DNA of 64,000 nucleotides. Source: Streptomyces sp. 2131.1. GTDB taxonomy: Bacteria > Actinomycetota > Actinomycetes > Streptomycetales > Streptomycetaceae. Below are positions 34,303 to 42,767 of this stretch, piece by piece. Made by a program: the position numbers and the translations under genes. The notes under the pieces were generated by a model that was given only the letters and a program-made list of their open reading frames with translations, searched no databases and had not been told where the DNA came from. Position 1 is the stretch's first letter, and each line of letters opens with the position of its first letter. Location: the NCBI RefSeq assembly GCF_900105515.1, contig NZ_FNSY01000001.1:1798001-1862000 (forward strand), written 5' to 3'.

Positions 34303-34329
34303 CTGTCCACAACCGGCGGGTAGTCCACA
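34303..34329 (+). promoter_or_regulatory. Two DnaA-box-like sites
   Basis: CTGTCCACA (34303-34311) and TAGTCCACA (34321-34329) each differ from TTGTCCACA by one base, are in the same orientation, and start 18 bases apart. They lie between rpsB and the peptidase gene. Binding is not shown. Confidence 0.3.
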
Positions 34330-34379
34330 GATCCGGCTCATGATCCCCACGCGGCCGGGGGCCGGGGGACGGTGGTGCC

Positions 34380-35093
34380 ATGCGAATCACATGCGAACGG
34401 ACGCGGTGGTGGCTGCCCTGGGCCGTGGTGCTCGCCGCGCTGACGGCGTGGGGCGGGTGGCCGGGTGCCGCCGTGGCGGCGGACGCCGACGGACGTGTCT
34501 GGCCCCTGGCGGGGCGCCCGTCGGTGGTACGGGGGTGGGAGCCGCCCGCCGGTCCGTACGGGCCGGGCCACCGCGAGGCGGACCTGGCCGCGGCCCCGGG
34601 CACCGAGGTGCTGGCCGCCGCGGGGGGCCGGGTCTCGTTCGCGGGCACGGTCGCCGGCCGCGGGGTGCTCTCGGTCGAGCTCGCCGGGACGGGGGACCCG
34701 CCCCTGCGGACCACGTACGAGCCGGTGCGCCCGCTCGTCGCGAAGGGCGACGAGGTCGCGGTGGGCCAGACGGTGGCCGTGCTGGAGGCGGGGCCGTCGC
34801 ACTGCGCGGCGGGATGCCTGCACTGGGGCCTGCGCCGCGGGGACGCCTATCTGGACCCGCTGTCGCTGCTGCCCCCGTCGTTGCTGCGTCACGGCCCGTC
34901 GCGGCTGCTGCCGGTGTTCGGGGTGCCGTTGCCGGATGCGGGGGTGGTGTCGGGTGCGGGGGTGTCGGCCGGACACGAACCCGCCGGGTCCGCCTGCTGG
35001 TGGTGCTCGGGGTGCCGTGGTGGCGGCGTCAGTCCCGGGTGGCGGCGCCCCGGACGCCGTCGAGGATCATCGCGACGGCGGTGTCGGCGATGA
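34380..35093 (+). CDS. M23-family metallopeptidase-like secreted protein
   Basis: 237 aa from ATG 34380. An N-terminal signal peptide ends near residue 34 (AAVAADADG). The LytM/M23 core shows GPGHREADLAA (His and Asp ligands), AAAGGRVSFAG, and CLHWGLRRG, where the HxH pair of active enzymes appears as LHW. Catalytic competence is therefore doubtful. A Cys pair (SHCAAGC) may form a disulfide. The last 65 bases overlap the convergent TetR gene, and the terminal 40 residues look non-homologous and basic. It probably acts on or binds peptidoglycan. Confidence 0.85.
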   Translation: MRITCERTRWWLPWAVVLAALTAWGGWPGAAVAADADGRVWPLAGRPSVVRGWEPPAGPYGPGHREADLAAAPGTEVLAAAGGRVSFAGTVAGRGVLSVELAGTGDPPLRTTYEPVRPLVAKGDEVAVGQTVAVLEAGPSHCAAGCLHWGLRRGDAYLDPLSLLPPSLLRHGPSRLLPVFGVPLPDAGVVSGAGVSAGHEPAGSACWWCSGCRGGGVSPGWRRPGRRRGSSRRRCRR

Positions 35094-35625
35094 CACCGGG
35101 CCGCTCCGCCACGCTCAGTTCGATACGCCGGACCGCCGCGTCCACGGAGCCCTGCAGGAGCATCGCGGCGAGGCGGGGCTCCTCGTGACCGAGGTCGCCG
35201 AGCGCCTCGACGATCATGGCGATCAGACCGCCGTGCGCGGCCCGGATCTTCTCGCGGGCGCCCGCGTCCAGCTCGCTGGCGGAGATGGCGACCACGGCCC
35301 GGTGGCGCCGGTCCCCGACGAGGTCGAGCTGGCGCCGGACGTACGCCTCGATCTTTTCCTCGGGCGTGCCCGCGCGCTCCATCGCGCTCTCCACCTCGGA
35401 CGCCCAGACGGGGAAGTCGACGGCGCAGAGCTCCTCGACGACGGCGGCCCGGGAGCGGAAGTACTCGTAGACGGAGGACCGGGCGAGGCCCGTGCGTTCG
35501 GCGAGGGCGGGGAAGGTCAGCGCTTCCGTGCCCCCTTCGGACAGCAGGGAGCGCGCTGCGTCCAGGAGGGCGCCGCGCTGCATGGTCCGGTGCTCGGCCA
35601 CGGAGGCCGCTCGAATCCTGGGCAC
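35029..35625 (-). CDS. TetR-family transcriptional regulator
   Basis: 198 aa. The N-terminal HTH is typical: LTFPALAERTGLARSSVYEYF. The GTG at 35625 has no properly spaced Shine-Dalgarno; TAGAGT (minus strand 35637-35632) ends six bases before it, so the transcript may be leaderless. The ligand-binding domain is unremarkable. It lies between whiG and the M23 gene in a conserved order; targets unknown. Confidence 0.92.
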   Translation of the reverse strand: MPRIRAASVAEHRTMQRGALLDAARSLLSEGGTEALTFPALAERTGLARSSVYEYFRSRAAVVEELCAVDFPVWASEVESAMERAGTPEEKIEAYVRRQLDLVGDRRHRAVVAISASELDAGAREKIRAAHGGLIAMIVEALGDLGHEEPRLAAMLLQGSVDAAVRRIELSVAERPGVIADTAVAMILDGVRGAATRD

Positions 35626-35798
35626 GCCTCCACTCTACGGCGACCCCCACCCCGAGGTACGCCCACGCCCCCGAGGTGGCCGAACCGGTGCGCCCGACGG
35701 GTCTGGCGACGCGCGGCCGGGGGCGGCCCGGCACCGCGCACGGCGCCCCGCCGCCCCCGGCCCGCAGGCGCCTCGCCCCTCGGCGCGCGCCCGGGGCC

Positions 35799-36635
35799 TC
35801 AGCGGCCCGCGTCCGCCAGCTTCGCGCGGAGCTGGAGCACCGACTTGGTGTGGATCTGGCTGACCCGGCTCTCGGTGACCCCGAGGACGTTGCCGATCTC
35901 GGCGAGGGTCAGGCCCTCGTAGTAGTAGAGCGTGACGACCGTCTTCTCACGGTCCGGGAGGGTGTTGATCGCCCGCGCGAGGAGCCGTCTCAGCTCGCGG
36001 TCCTCCGCCACCTCCACCGGGTCGTCGGCGGCGGTGTCCTCCAGCGTGTCCATGAGGCTCAGCCGGTCGCCGCCCTCGCCGCCGACATGGAGCAGCTCCT
36101 CCAGCGCCACCACGTTGGCCAGGGACAACTGGCTGAAAACCGCGTGCAGTTCGTCCAGCGTGACGTCCATCTCCGCCGCGACCTCCGCCTCGGAGGGGGT
36201 ACGGCGCAACTGCGCCTCCAGCGTGGCGTAGGCGCGTTCGACGGCGCGCGCCTTCTGCCGCACGGAGCGCGGAATCCAGTCCAGCGCCCGGAGTTCGTCG
36301 ATCATCGCGCCGCGGATGCGGGTGATCGCGTACGTCTCGAACTTGATGGCCCGTTCGATGTCGAACTTCTCGATCGCGTCGATCAGTCCGAACACCCCGG
36401 ACGAGACGAAGTCCGCCTGCTCGACGTTGGACGGCAGCCCCACGCTCACCCGCCCGGCGACGTACTTCACCAGGGGCGAGTAGTGCAGGATCAGCTGCTC
36501 CCGCAGCCGTCCGTCGCCCGTCGTCTTGTACGAACGCCACAACTCGTCGAGCGAGGACGGGGCGGGAGGGCGCACAGTGCCACGCGCAGCCGGTGGAACT
36601 GCCGCGCGGTCAGACCCGGAGGTGTGCTGGGGCAT
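35799..36635 (-). CDS. whiG: RNA polymerase sigma factor WhiG
   Basis: 278 aa. FliA-type sigma: region 2 ([56 protein letters not shown]), region 3 ([14 protein letters not shown]) and region 4 ([39 protein letters not shown]). In Streptomyces WhiG starts the change of aerial hyphae into spore chains by activating whiH and whiI, and is held by the anti-sigma RsiG with c-di-GMP. The start at ATG 36635 has only a weak CAAGG site. Confidence 0.97.
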   Translation of the reverse strand: MPQHTSGSDRAAVPPAARGTVRPPAPSSLDELWRSYKTTGDGRLREQLILHYSPLVKYVAGRVSVGLPSNVEQADFVSSGVFGLIDAIEKFDIERAIKFETYAITRIRGAMIDELRALDWIPRSVRQKARAVERAYATLEAQLRRTPSEAEVAAEMDVTLDELHAVFSQLSLANVVALEELLHVGGEGGDRLSLMDTLEDTAADDPVEVAEDRELRRLLARAINTLPDREKTVVTLYYYEGLTLAEIGNVLGVTESRVSQIHTKSVLQLRAKLADAGR

Positions 36636-36922
36636 GTGGTGCCTTGAGCCGTTCTGCCGTGAAGTACTGGGACTTGTCTCTGGGGCGGAATCCTTGTGAG
36701 CGTAGCGTGACTGAGTTGTCGCGGTGCGCGCAGGATAGAGGATGGGGGCCGTGCGCTCACGGGCGTACGGACCTGACGCGCGACCCGGCCGCGGACATGA
36801 CAGCCCGGCGGGGTGCGGCCAGGTCGGGCACCCGGGGCCGTCGCCGCAGGCATCGGCCCCGGAGCCACCGTCGAAGCGCCGCCGAGGTCATCGGGCTCAC
36901 CTTTTCACCCGAATGCTCCAGA

Positions 36923-38137
36923 TCAAGAACCGCCTCGCCGCGCGTCGTCCCGGCAAGTCGCCCGCTGCGTCAACCTCCATCCCTCGCCCTCGCGTTCGAC
37001 GAATCCCAGTGAGTGCAGTTCGTACAGCTTGCCGAGGGCCTCGTCGGCGCTCGTCCCGGCGGCGCGCGCCACCTCCCTCGCGTCTACGGCGGTACGGGCG
37101 GGCAGCGCGTCGAGCACCCTCCCGGCGACGGCGCCGAGCAGGTCGCGGGCCACCACCGGGCCCCTCCTGGACGGCGCCAGGTCCCCGATGTCCCCCACCA
37201 GCTCGACGACTTCGGCGGCGTCCGTCACCAGCACCCCGTCCCCGCGCAGCAGTTCGTGGACACCGGCCGACAGGCCACTGGTCGCCGGCCCCGGAACCCC
37301 CATGGTGAATCGCCCCAACCGCTGTGCGACCCGCGCCGTGACCAGGGAACCGCTGCGGTACTCCGCCTCCACGACCACCGTCCCCCGCGTCAACGCCGCG
37401 ATCACCCTGTTCCGCAGGATGAACCGGCTGCGCGTGGGGTGCTCGGACGGCGGCAGCTCCCCGATGACGAGCCCCTGCCCGGCCACCCGCCCGATCAGCT
37501 CGGCGTGCCCGCGGGGGTAGGCCACGTCCACCCCGCATGCCAGCACCGCCATCGTCGCGCCGCCGGCGGCCAGCGCGCCCCGGTGCGCCGCCCCGTCCAC
37601 CCCGAAGGCGGCGCCCGAGACCACCACCCAGCCCCGCTCCGCGAGGCCCGCGCCCAGCGTCGTCGCCATGTGCGCCCCGTACGGTGTGCAGGCCCGGGCG
37701 CCGACCACCGCGACCGAGCGCAACGCCCACAGCCGCAGGTCGGGCCCGCCCCGCACCCACAGCCCGGTCGGCCTTGCGTCGCCCAGGTCGTCGAGCTGGG
37801 TCGGCCACTCCCGGTCGCCCGGGCAGACGAAGCGCCCGCCGACCGCCGCGACCGCGGCCAGATCGCGCTCGGGATCGACGCCCGCCGCCCGGAGCCGGCA
37901 GCCGGCCAGCCGCCGCACGGTCATGCCGCTCAGCCGCTCGGCCTCCCCGCCCGGGTCCGTGATCCGGCGCCAGAGCTCCACGGCACCGCACTCCCGCAGC
38001 CACCGCCCGCCCCGCTCGTCCCCCGGCTCCAGCACCCGCGTCAACGCCGCCCTGGCCAGCCGCTCCGGCGCTGCCACACCGCCGGCCGCCCCCGCGTCCG
38101 CCCCGTACGCGAGCCCCGCTCCCCCGCACGCCGTCAT
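36923..38137 (-). CDS. dprA: DNA-processing protein DprA
   Basis: 404 aa from ATG 38137, overlapping the comM stop (ATGA). The Rossmann domain shows VVGARACTPYG, SGAAFGVDGAAHRGALAAGG, NRVIAALTRGTVVVEAEYRSGS and AQRLGRF; a C-terminal winged-helix segment follows (VAGRVLDALPARTAVDAREVARAAG). It binds single-stranded DNA and loads RecA during uptake-type recombination. With comM and yraN it forms an overlapping operon found in most bacteria, including ones not known to be competent. Confidence 0.95.
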   Translation of the reverse strand: MTACGGAGLAYGADAGAAGGVAAPERLARAALTRVLEPGDERGGRWLRECGAVELWRRITDPGGEAERLSGMTVRRLAGCRLRAAGVDPERDLAAVAAVGGRFVCPGDREWPTQLDDLGDARPTGLWVRGGPDLRLWALRSVAVVGARACTPYGAHMATTLGAGLAERGWVVVSGAAFGVDGAAHRGALAAGGATMAVLACGVDVAYPRGHAELIGRVAGQGLVIGELPPSEHPTRSRFILRNRVIAALTRGTVVVEAEYRSGSLVTARVAQRLGRFTMGVPGPATSGLSAGVHELLRGDGVLVTDAAEVVELVGDIGDLAPSRRGPVVARDLLGAVAGRVLDALPARTAVDAREVARAAGTSADEALGKLYELHSLGFVEREGEGWRLTQRATCRDDARRGGS

Positions 38138-39768
38138 GCCGCCCCCGCCCCGAGCGCCGCCCCGCGCGGGATGCCGCTGCGCAGCTCCAGGGCCGTCATG
38201 ACGTCGGCGGCCTCCGGGCGGCCCGCGCCACGCAGGTCCGCGATAGTCCACGCGACCCGTAGCACCCGGTCCAGGCCGCGTGCCGTGAGCAGCCCGCGCT
38301 CCATGTCCCGCTCGGCCACCATCAGCGCGCCCGGAGCCACGGCCAGCCGGGTCCGCAGCTCGTGGCCGGGCACCTCGCTGTTCGTCGTCCACGGGGTGCC
38401 GGCCAGCCGCTCGGCCGCCCGTGCCCGGGCCTCCAGCACCCGGGCGGCGACGGTCTCGGTGGTCTCGCCCCGGCCGCCCCGGCCGCCCCGGCCCATCAGG
38501 TCCTCGCGCGTGACCGGTTCGACGGCGACCCTGAGGTCCACCCGGTCGAGCAGCGGCCCGGAGAGCCTGGCATGGTAGCGCCGCACCGCCGACGGCGGGC
38601 ACTCGCAGCCGGCCCCGCTCAGGGTGTGCCGCCCGCACGGGCACGGGTTGGCGGCGAGCACCATGAGGAACCGGGCCGGCAGCCGCACCACACCGGCGCT
38701 ACGGGCCACCACGACGTGCCCGGACTCCAGCGGCTGGCGCAACCCGTCCAGGGCCTTCACGGAGAACTCCGGCGCCTCGTCCAGAAAGAGAATCCCGCGA
38801 TGAGCGAGGGAGACGGCGCCCGGCCTGGGCAGCCCGTTTCCCCCGCCGACCAGCGACTGCATCGTGGCCGAGTGGTGCGGCGCGCAGTACGGCGCCCGGG
38901 AGACCAGCGGCTCGCCCGGCGGCAGGATGCCGGCCACCGAGTGCACGGCGGTCACTTCGAGGGACTCCTGCCGGGTGAGCGGCGGGAGGATCGCGGGCAT
39001 CCGCTCGGCCAGCATCGTCTTGCCCGCGCCCGGCGGGCCGGTCAGCAGGAGGTGGTGGCCGCCGGCCGCGGCGATCTCCAGGGCCTTGCGGGGCCGCTCC
39101 TGGCCCGCCACGTCCGCCAGGTCCGGCCGGGCGCCCTCCCCCGCCGCGGGACCCCTGGTGAGGCCGGTGCCCAGTCCGGCGCCGGGCACCATCAGTCCGG
39201 CGAGCATGGGGTCGGGGCGGCCCTCCTCGTGCGCCCGCCGCTCGTCCGGCACCGGCTCGTCGCAGAGCACCGCGATCAGCTGCCGCAGGCTGCGCACCCC
39301 GAGCACGGAGACGCCGGGCACGAGGGCCGCCTCGCCCGCGGTCTGCTCCGGGACCACCACCTGCCGGTAGCCGGCGTCGGCCGCCGCCAGGACTGCGGGC
39401 AGCACGCCCCGTACTGGGCGCACCCGGCCGTCCAGGCCCAGCTCGCCGATCATCACCACGTCGTCGATGGACGCCGGGTCGATCCGCTCCGCCGCCCCGA
39501 GCACCGCACACGCGACGGCGAGGTCGAAACCGGAGCCGCCCTTGGGCACCGAGGCCGGGGAGAGCCCCACGGTGAGCTTCTTCTGCGGCCACTCCGCCCC
39601 GGAGTTGACCACGGCCGCCCTGACCCGGTCCCGGCTCTCCACCAGGCTCTTGTCCGGCAGCCCCACCAGGGTGAACGCCGCCACCCCGGCCTCCAGGTCC
39701 GCCTGGACCTCCACCACCACGCCCTCGACGCCCACCAGGGCCACCGAGCAGGCACGCGCGAACCCCAT
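38134..39768 (-). CDS. comM: YifB/ComM-family AAA+ ATPase
   Basis: 544 aa from ATG 39768, one base after the yraN stop. A Lon-protease-like N-terminal domain (FTLVGLPDKSLVESRDRVRAA) precedes a Mg-chelatase-type AAA+ domain with Walker A GPPGAGKTM, Walker B ILFLDEAPEF and a Cys cluster (NPCPCG, CECPP), then a lid domain. ComM is a branch-migration helicase aiding integration of incoming DNA. The linker near residues 175-215 is Gly/Pro-rich. Confidence 0.95.
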   Translation of the reverse strand: MGFARACSVALVGVEGVVVEVQADLEAGVAAFTLVGLPDKSLVESRDRVRAAVVNSGAEWPQKKLTVGLSPASVPKGGSGFDLAVACAVLGAAERIDPASIDDVVMIGELGLDGRVRPVRGVLPAVLAAADAGYRQVVVPEQTAGEAALVPGVSVLGVRSLRQLIAVLCDEPVPDERRAHEEGRPDPMLAGLMVPGAGLGTGLTRGPAAGEGARPDLADVAGQERPRKALEIAAAGGHHLLLTGPPGAGKTMLAERMPAILPPLTRQESLEVTAVHSVAGILPPGEPLVSRAPYCAPHHSATMQSLVGGGNGLPRPGAVSLAHRGILFLDEAPEFSVKALDGLRQPLESGHVVVARSAGVVRLPARFLMVLAANPCPCGRHTLSGAGCECPPSAVRRYHARLSGPLLDRVDLRVAVEPVTREDLMGRGGRGGRGETTETVAARVLEARARAAERLAGTPWTTNSEVPGHELRTRLAVAPGALMVAERDMERGLLTARGLDRVLRVAWTIADLRGAGRPEAADVMTALELRSGIPRGAALGAGAA

Positions 39769-39769
39769 C

Positions 39770-40129
39770 TCAGGCCACCCCCCGCGCATGCTCGGCCAGG
39801 GGCGCGCCGCGCTCGGGCAGCACCACACCGACCAGGTCGATGCGCACCCCGCCCGGCGGCGGGCCGCCGTGCCGGTCCAGCCAGAGCGCGGCCAGCCGTC
39901 GCAGCCGGTCCGCCTTGGACGGGGTGACCGCGGCCATCGGATGCTCGAACGCGCCCGCTCTGCGGGTCTTCACCTCGCAGATGACGAGCGCGTCACCGTC
40001 CATCGCGACGATGTCGATCTCACCGGCGCGACAGCGCCAGTTCCGTTCCAGTACGGACATGCCGGCGTCGGCCAGCAGCCGCGCCGCCAGGTCCTCGCCG
40101 TACCGCCCGAGAGCCCCCCGTGCGTTCAT
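39770..40129 (-). CDS. YraN-family (UPF0102) nuclease-fold protein
   Basis: 119 aa. Conserved YraN blocks: [44 protein letters not shown], with the Glu-x-Asp and Glu-x-Lys of PD-(D/E)xK nucleases, and [13 protein letters not shown]. Activity is not established for most members. It is the first gene of the yraN-comM-dprA operon; its leader contains two DnaA-box-like sites. Confidence 0.95.
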   Translation of the reverse strand: MNARGALGRYGEDLAARLLADAGMSVLERNWRCRAGEIDIVAMDGDALVICEVKTRRAGAFEHPMAAVTPSKADRLRRLAALWLDRHGGPPPGGVRIDLVGVVLPERGAPLAEHARGVA

Positions 40130-40185
40130 ATCGGCACCACCTCCGGCACCGACTCTGACGCATTCGCCCTACTTCAGTGGATCTT

Positions 40186-40212
40186 GGTGGACAAGCGGGC
40201 GATTGTGGATAA
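40186..40212 (-). promoter_or_regulatory. Two DnaA boxes upstream of yraN
   Basis: On the minus strand TTATCCACA (40212-40204) is an exact DnaA box, and TTGTCCACC (40194-40186) matches the Streptomyces consensus at eight of nine bases. They have the same orientation and start 18 bases apart, within the 84-base gap between the DUF2469 gene and yraN. Confidence 0.45.
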
Positions 40213-40213
40213 C

Positions 40214-40528
40214 TCAGCCACCCGGAAGTTCGAGATCGCTCTTGTTGAGCTCCTCGATGTTGACGTCCTTGAACGTCAGCACCCGTACCTGCTTGACGAA
40301 CCGTGCGGGCCGGTACATGTCCCACACCCAGGCGTCCGCCATGGACACCTCGAAGAAAACCTCGCCCTGGACCGAGTGCACCTGCATCTCGTAGTCGTTG
40401 GTGAGGTAGAAGCGCCGTTCGGTCTCGATCACATATTTGAACAGACCGACGACGTCGCGGTACTCCCGGTAGAGCTTCAGCTCCATCTCGGTCTCGTACT
40501 TCTCGAGGTCCTCGGCGCTCATTGGCAT
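40214..40528 (-). CDS. DUF2469 protein
   Basis: 104 aa from ATG 40528 (AAGGGGA upstream); ATG 40522 is possible. Highly conserved actinobacterial protein: MSAEDLEKYETEMELKLYREYRDVV, then YVIETERRFYLTNDYE and WDMYRPARFVKQVRVLTFKDVN. Acidic and aromatic-rich, without membrane helices. No function is established. The location between the signal peptidase cluster and yraN is conserved. Confidence 0.93.
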   Translation of the reverse strand: MPMSAEDLEKYETEMELKLYREYRDVVGLFKYVIETERRFYLTNDYEMQVHSVQGEVFFEVSMADAWVWDMYRPARFVKQVRVLTFKDVNIEELNKSDLELPGG

Positions 40529-40584
40529 GTTCCCCTTCAGCCGTGCGTTTCCCCATTGTGCGCCAGGCTCCGGCGCCCCGGCCG

Positions 40585-41073
40585 TCAGGCGCTTTCGGGG
40601 GCCAGAACCACCGGCGTACGCGGAGGCCCCTCGTCGAGCAGCCTCCGGAGCAGGTCGGCGAGCCCGGTCGGGTACACCGTCTCACGCGCCGACGACAGTT
40701 CGGCGGAGGTCCACCACCTCAGACCCGTGACACTGCGGCGTTCCAGCCATGTGTGGCCGCTGGTGTCCGTGGCGGTCTGTGCCGTACGGGCGAGGAAATA
40801 CCACTCGTCCTGGTCCCAGCGCCTGCCGTCGAAGGGGAAGGAGCACCGGCGCCGCCAGATCACCGGCCCCAGTTCGACGTCGGTGATCCCGGTCTCCTCG
40901 GCCAGCTCGCGCAGCGCGGCCCGCTCGTGGGTCTCGTCGCCCTCCAGGCCGCCGCCCGGGGTGAACCACCAGGTGCGGTCCGGGTCCTCCGGTTCGAAGC
41001 CGTGCATCAGCAGAATGCGGTCGTCCGGGTCGAGGAGCACCAGGCGGGCGACCCTGCGGACCTCAGCGGGCAC
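40585..41073 (-). CDS. NUDIX hydrolase
   Basis: 162 aa. The Nudix box is complete: GGGLEGDETHERAALRELAEETG, with the REL and EE(x)G metal residues. It hydrolyses a nucleoside diphosphate linked to some group; the substrate is unknown. The gene begins 11 bases inside the last signal peptidase gene, so it belongs to that operon. Confidence 0.93.
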   Translation of the reverse strand: MPAEVRRVARLVLLDPDDRILLMHGFEPEDPDRTWWFTPGGGLEGDETHERAALRELAEETGITDVELGPVIWRRRCSFPFDGRRWDQDEWYFLARTAQTATDTSGHTWLERRSVTGLRWWTSAELSSARETVYPTGLADLLRRLLDEGPPRTPVVLAPESA

Positions 41074-41827
41074 CGGCGGCCGCCTTCGGCTGCGCGCTCC
41101 GCTTCGGCTTGGAGGAACGGGCCGCGAGCGGGCCGTACACCGCGCCGCCCAGGATCAGCACCATGCCCACGCCCATGGCCGTCAGCTGGAGCTTCAGCGG
41201 CCCGGACGAGGAGACGCCGCCCGGCAGCGCGGCGAAGGCCTCGGGCCGGCCGACCATGGAGCCCAGCGGCCAGACGACGGCGTCGACGCGGGCCTCCACG
41301 GAGTCGCTGGGCACCGCGCCGTGGGTGGCGTCCTCCAGATGGACCCGGGAGTCCAGCGAGACCGTGCGGTCGTCGCCCAGCAGGAAGAGCCGGCCCTTCG
41401 GGACCTCCGAGGTGAAGTCCTCGCCCGAGGCCCGGCCGGTCGACTTCAGATACGGCTCGTCGATGGGTATGCCGTTGACGGTGAGGCGGCCGTCCTTGTC
41501 GCAGCAGGCGATCTTGTCGCCGCCGGTCCCGACGACCCGCTTCACCATCGGCATGTCGCCCCACTCCGGATCGGTGAAGACGACCACGTCACCGCGCCGG
41601 ACCTCGCTGCCGTCCACCCGCTGCGCGAGGACCTTCTCGCCCGCGTTCACCGTCGGGGTCATCGACCCGGTGGGCACCGTGTAGGGCCGGTAGATCAGCG
41701 CCCCCCAGACGAAGCCGCCGAGGAAGAGCACGCAGCCGAGGGCCACGGCCACCCCGGACAGCTTGCTGCCGAGCCGGCCGCGGCCGTCATCCGTACGACC
41801 TGTTGCACCCATACCGGCGTCCCCCAT
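41063..41827 (-). CDS. sipZ: Type I signal peptidase SipZ-like
   Basis: 254 aa from ATG 41827; ATG 41812 has a better Shine-Dalgarno (GGGGGA) and GTG 41860 is also in frame. An N-terminal helix (VALGCVLFLGGFVWGAL) is followed by catalytic Ser in YTVPTGSMTPT and Lys in VKRVVGTGGDK. The last box is LLGDDRTVSLDSR, and a C-terminal membrane helix follows. It removes signal peptides from Sec and Tat exported proteins on the outer face of the membrane. It is the fifth and most divergent Sip in the row. Confidence 0.93.
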   Translation of the reverse strand: MGDAGMGATGRTDDGRGRLGSKLSGVAVALGCVLFLGGFVWGALIYRPYTVPTGSMTPTVNAGEKVLAQRVDGSEVRRGDVVVFTDPEWGDMPMVKRVVGTGGDKIACCDKDGRLTVNGIPIDEPYLKSTGRASGEDFTSEVPKGRLFLLGDDRTVSLDSRVHLEDATHGAVPSDSVEARVDAVVWPLGSMVGRPEAFAALPGGVSSSGPLKLQLTAMGVGMVLILGGAVYGPLAARSSKPKRSAQPKAAAGAR

Positions 41828-41861
41828 CGGAGATCGACAATCGCTGATCCGCGTGGGCACC

Positions 41862-42767
41862 CTACCCGGCAGTACGCCCGGAGGTCAGCCTCCGCCCGCG
41901 CCGGATGACGAACGGGAGCGCGCCCGCGACCCCGAGGACGCCCGGTGCGGCCCCGGCCGCGGCGCTGATCCCGGGCTGGTCGAAGGTGTCCGGGACGGAG
42001 AGCACCGACCAGCGGTTCACCGGCCAGGCGATGACGACCGCCCGGCCCACGACCTGGCCCACCGGCACGAAGCCCTTGTTGACGTCATCGGTGTGGTAGC
42101 GGGAGTCCGACGAGTCCTGGCGGTGGTCGCCCATCACCCAGATCTTGCCGTCGGGCACCTTGAACGGCCCGAAGGGCATGTCGTCGCAGGCGCTGTTGCC
42201 CTCGAAGATGTACGGCTCGTCGAGCGCCTTGCCGTTGACCTCGACCGGGCCGCCCTTCTTGCACTCCACCGTGTCCCCTGCGACCGCGATCGTGCGCTTG
42301 ATCAGGTCCTTCTCCTCGGCGGACGGCATCAGCCCGACGAAGCTCAGGAACTTCTGCACGGCGTTGGGCTTCGGGGTCGGCTCGTCCTTCAGCCAGCCGT
42401 CGGGGTCGTGGAAGACGACCACCTCGCCGCGCTCCGGCTCCGAACCGAACCACGGCGTCAGCTTGTCCACCAGCACCCGGTCGCCCCGCTGCAGCGTGTT
42501 CTGCATCGAGTCCGACGGAATCGAGAACGCCTGCACCAGAAACGTCTTGATCAGCAGCGCCAGGACCAGCGCGATCCCGATGAGGAGCGGCAGCTCCTTC
42601 CAGAACGGGCGGGGGTTCTTCTTCTTGCTCCTGGCGCCGGTGCCGTCCGTACCGTCGTCGGTCCCGCTGTCCGTACCGGCGTCCGTGCTGCCTTCCGGTT
42701 CGGCGGCGGACGGCTCGGCGGAGGACGCCTCCCGCTCGGACCGTGCTCCGTCTGTCACGTCGCTCAC
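41862..42767 (-). CDS. Type I signal peptidase, second SipY-like copy
   Basis: 301 aa. A Ser/Asp/Thr-rich cytoplasmic N-terminus of 48 residues precedes helix LLIGIALVLALLIKTFLV, the nucleophile Ser in SIPSDSMQNTL, the base Lys in IKRTIAVAGD, and MGDHRQDSSDSRYH. A C-terminal helix is present. It is a close duplicate of the upstream gene; a 145-bp block is nearly identical. S. coelicolor and S. lividans have four sip genes here, as I recall; this gene makes five. Its ATG overlaps the upstream stop by four bases. Confidence 0.93.
   Translation of the reverse strand: MSDVTDGARSEREASSAEPSAAEPEGSTDAGTDSGTDDGTDGTGARSKKKNPRPFWKELPLLIGIALVLALLIKTFLVQAFSIPSDSMQNTLQRGDRVLVDKLTPWFGSEPERGEVVVFHDPDGWLKDEPTPKPNAVQKFLSFVGLMPSAEEKDLIKRTIAVAGDTVECKKGGPVEVNGKALDEPYIFEGNSACDDMPFGPFKVPDGKIWVMGDHRQDSSDSRYHTDDVNKGFVPVGQVVGRAVVIAWPVNRWSVLSVPDTFDQPGISAAAGAAPGVLGVAGALPFVIRRGRRLTSGRTAG
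42421..42565. repeat. Near-identical block, copy 1 (conversion tract in the SipY-like pair)
   Basis: These 145 bases match 43341-43485 with only two differences by eye, including silent positions, while flanking parts of the two genes differ more. It covers the catalytic Ser region. Confidence 0.85.
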
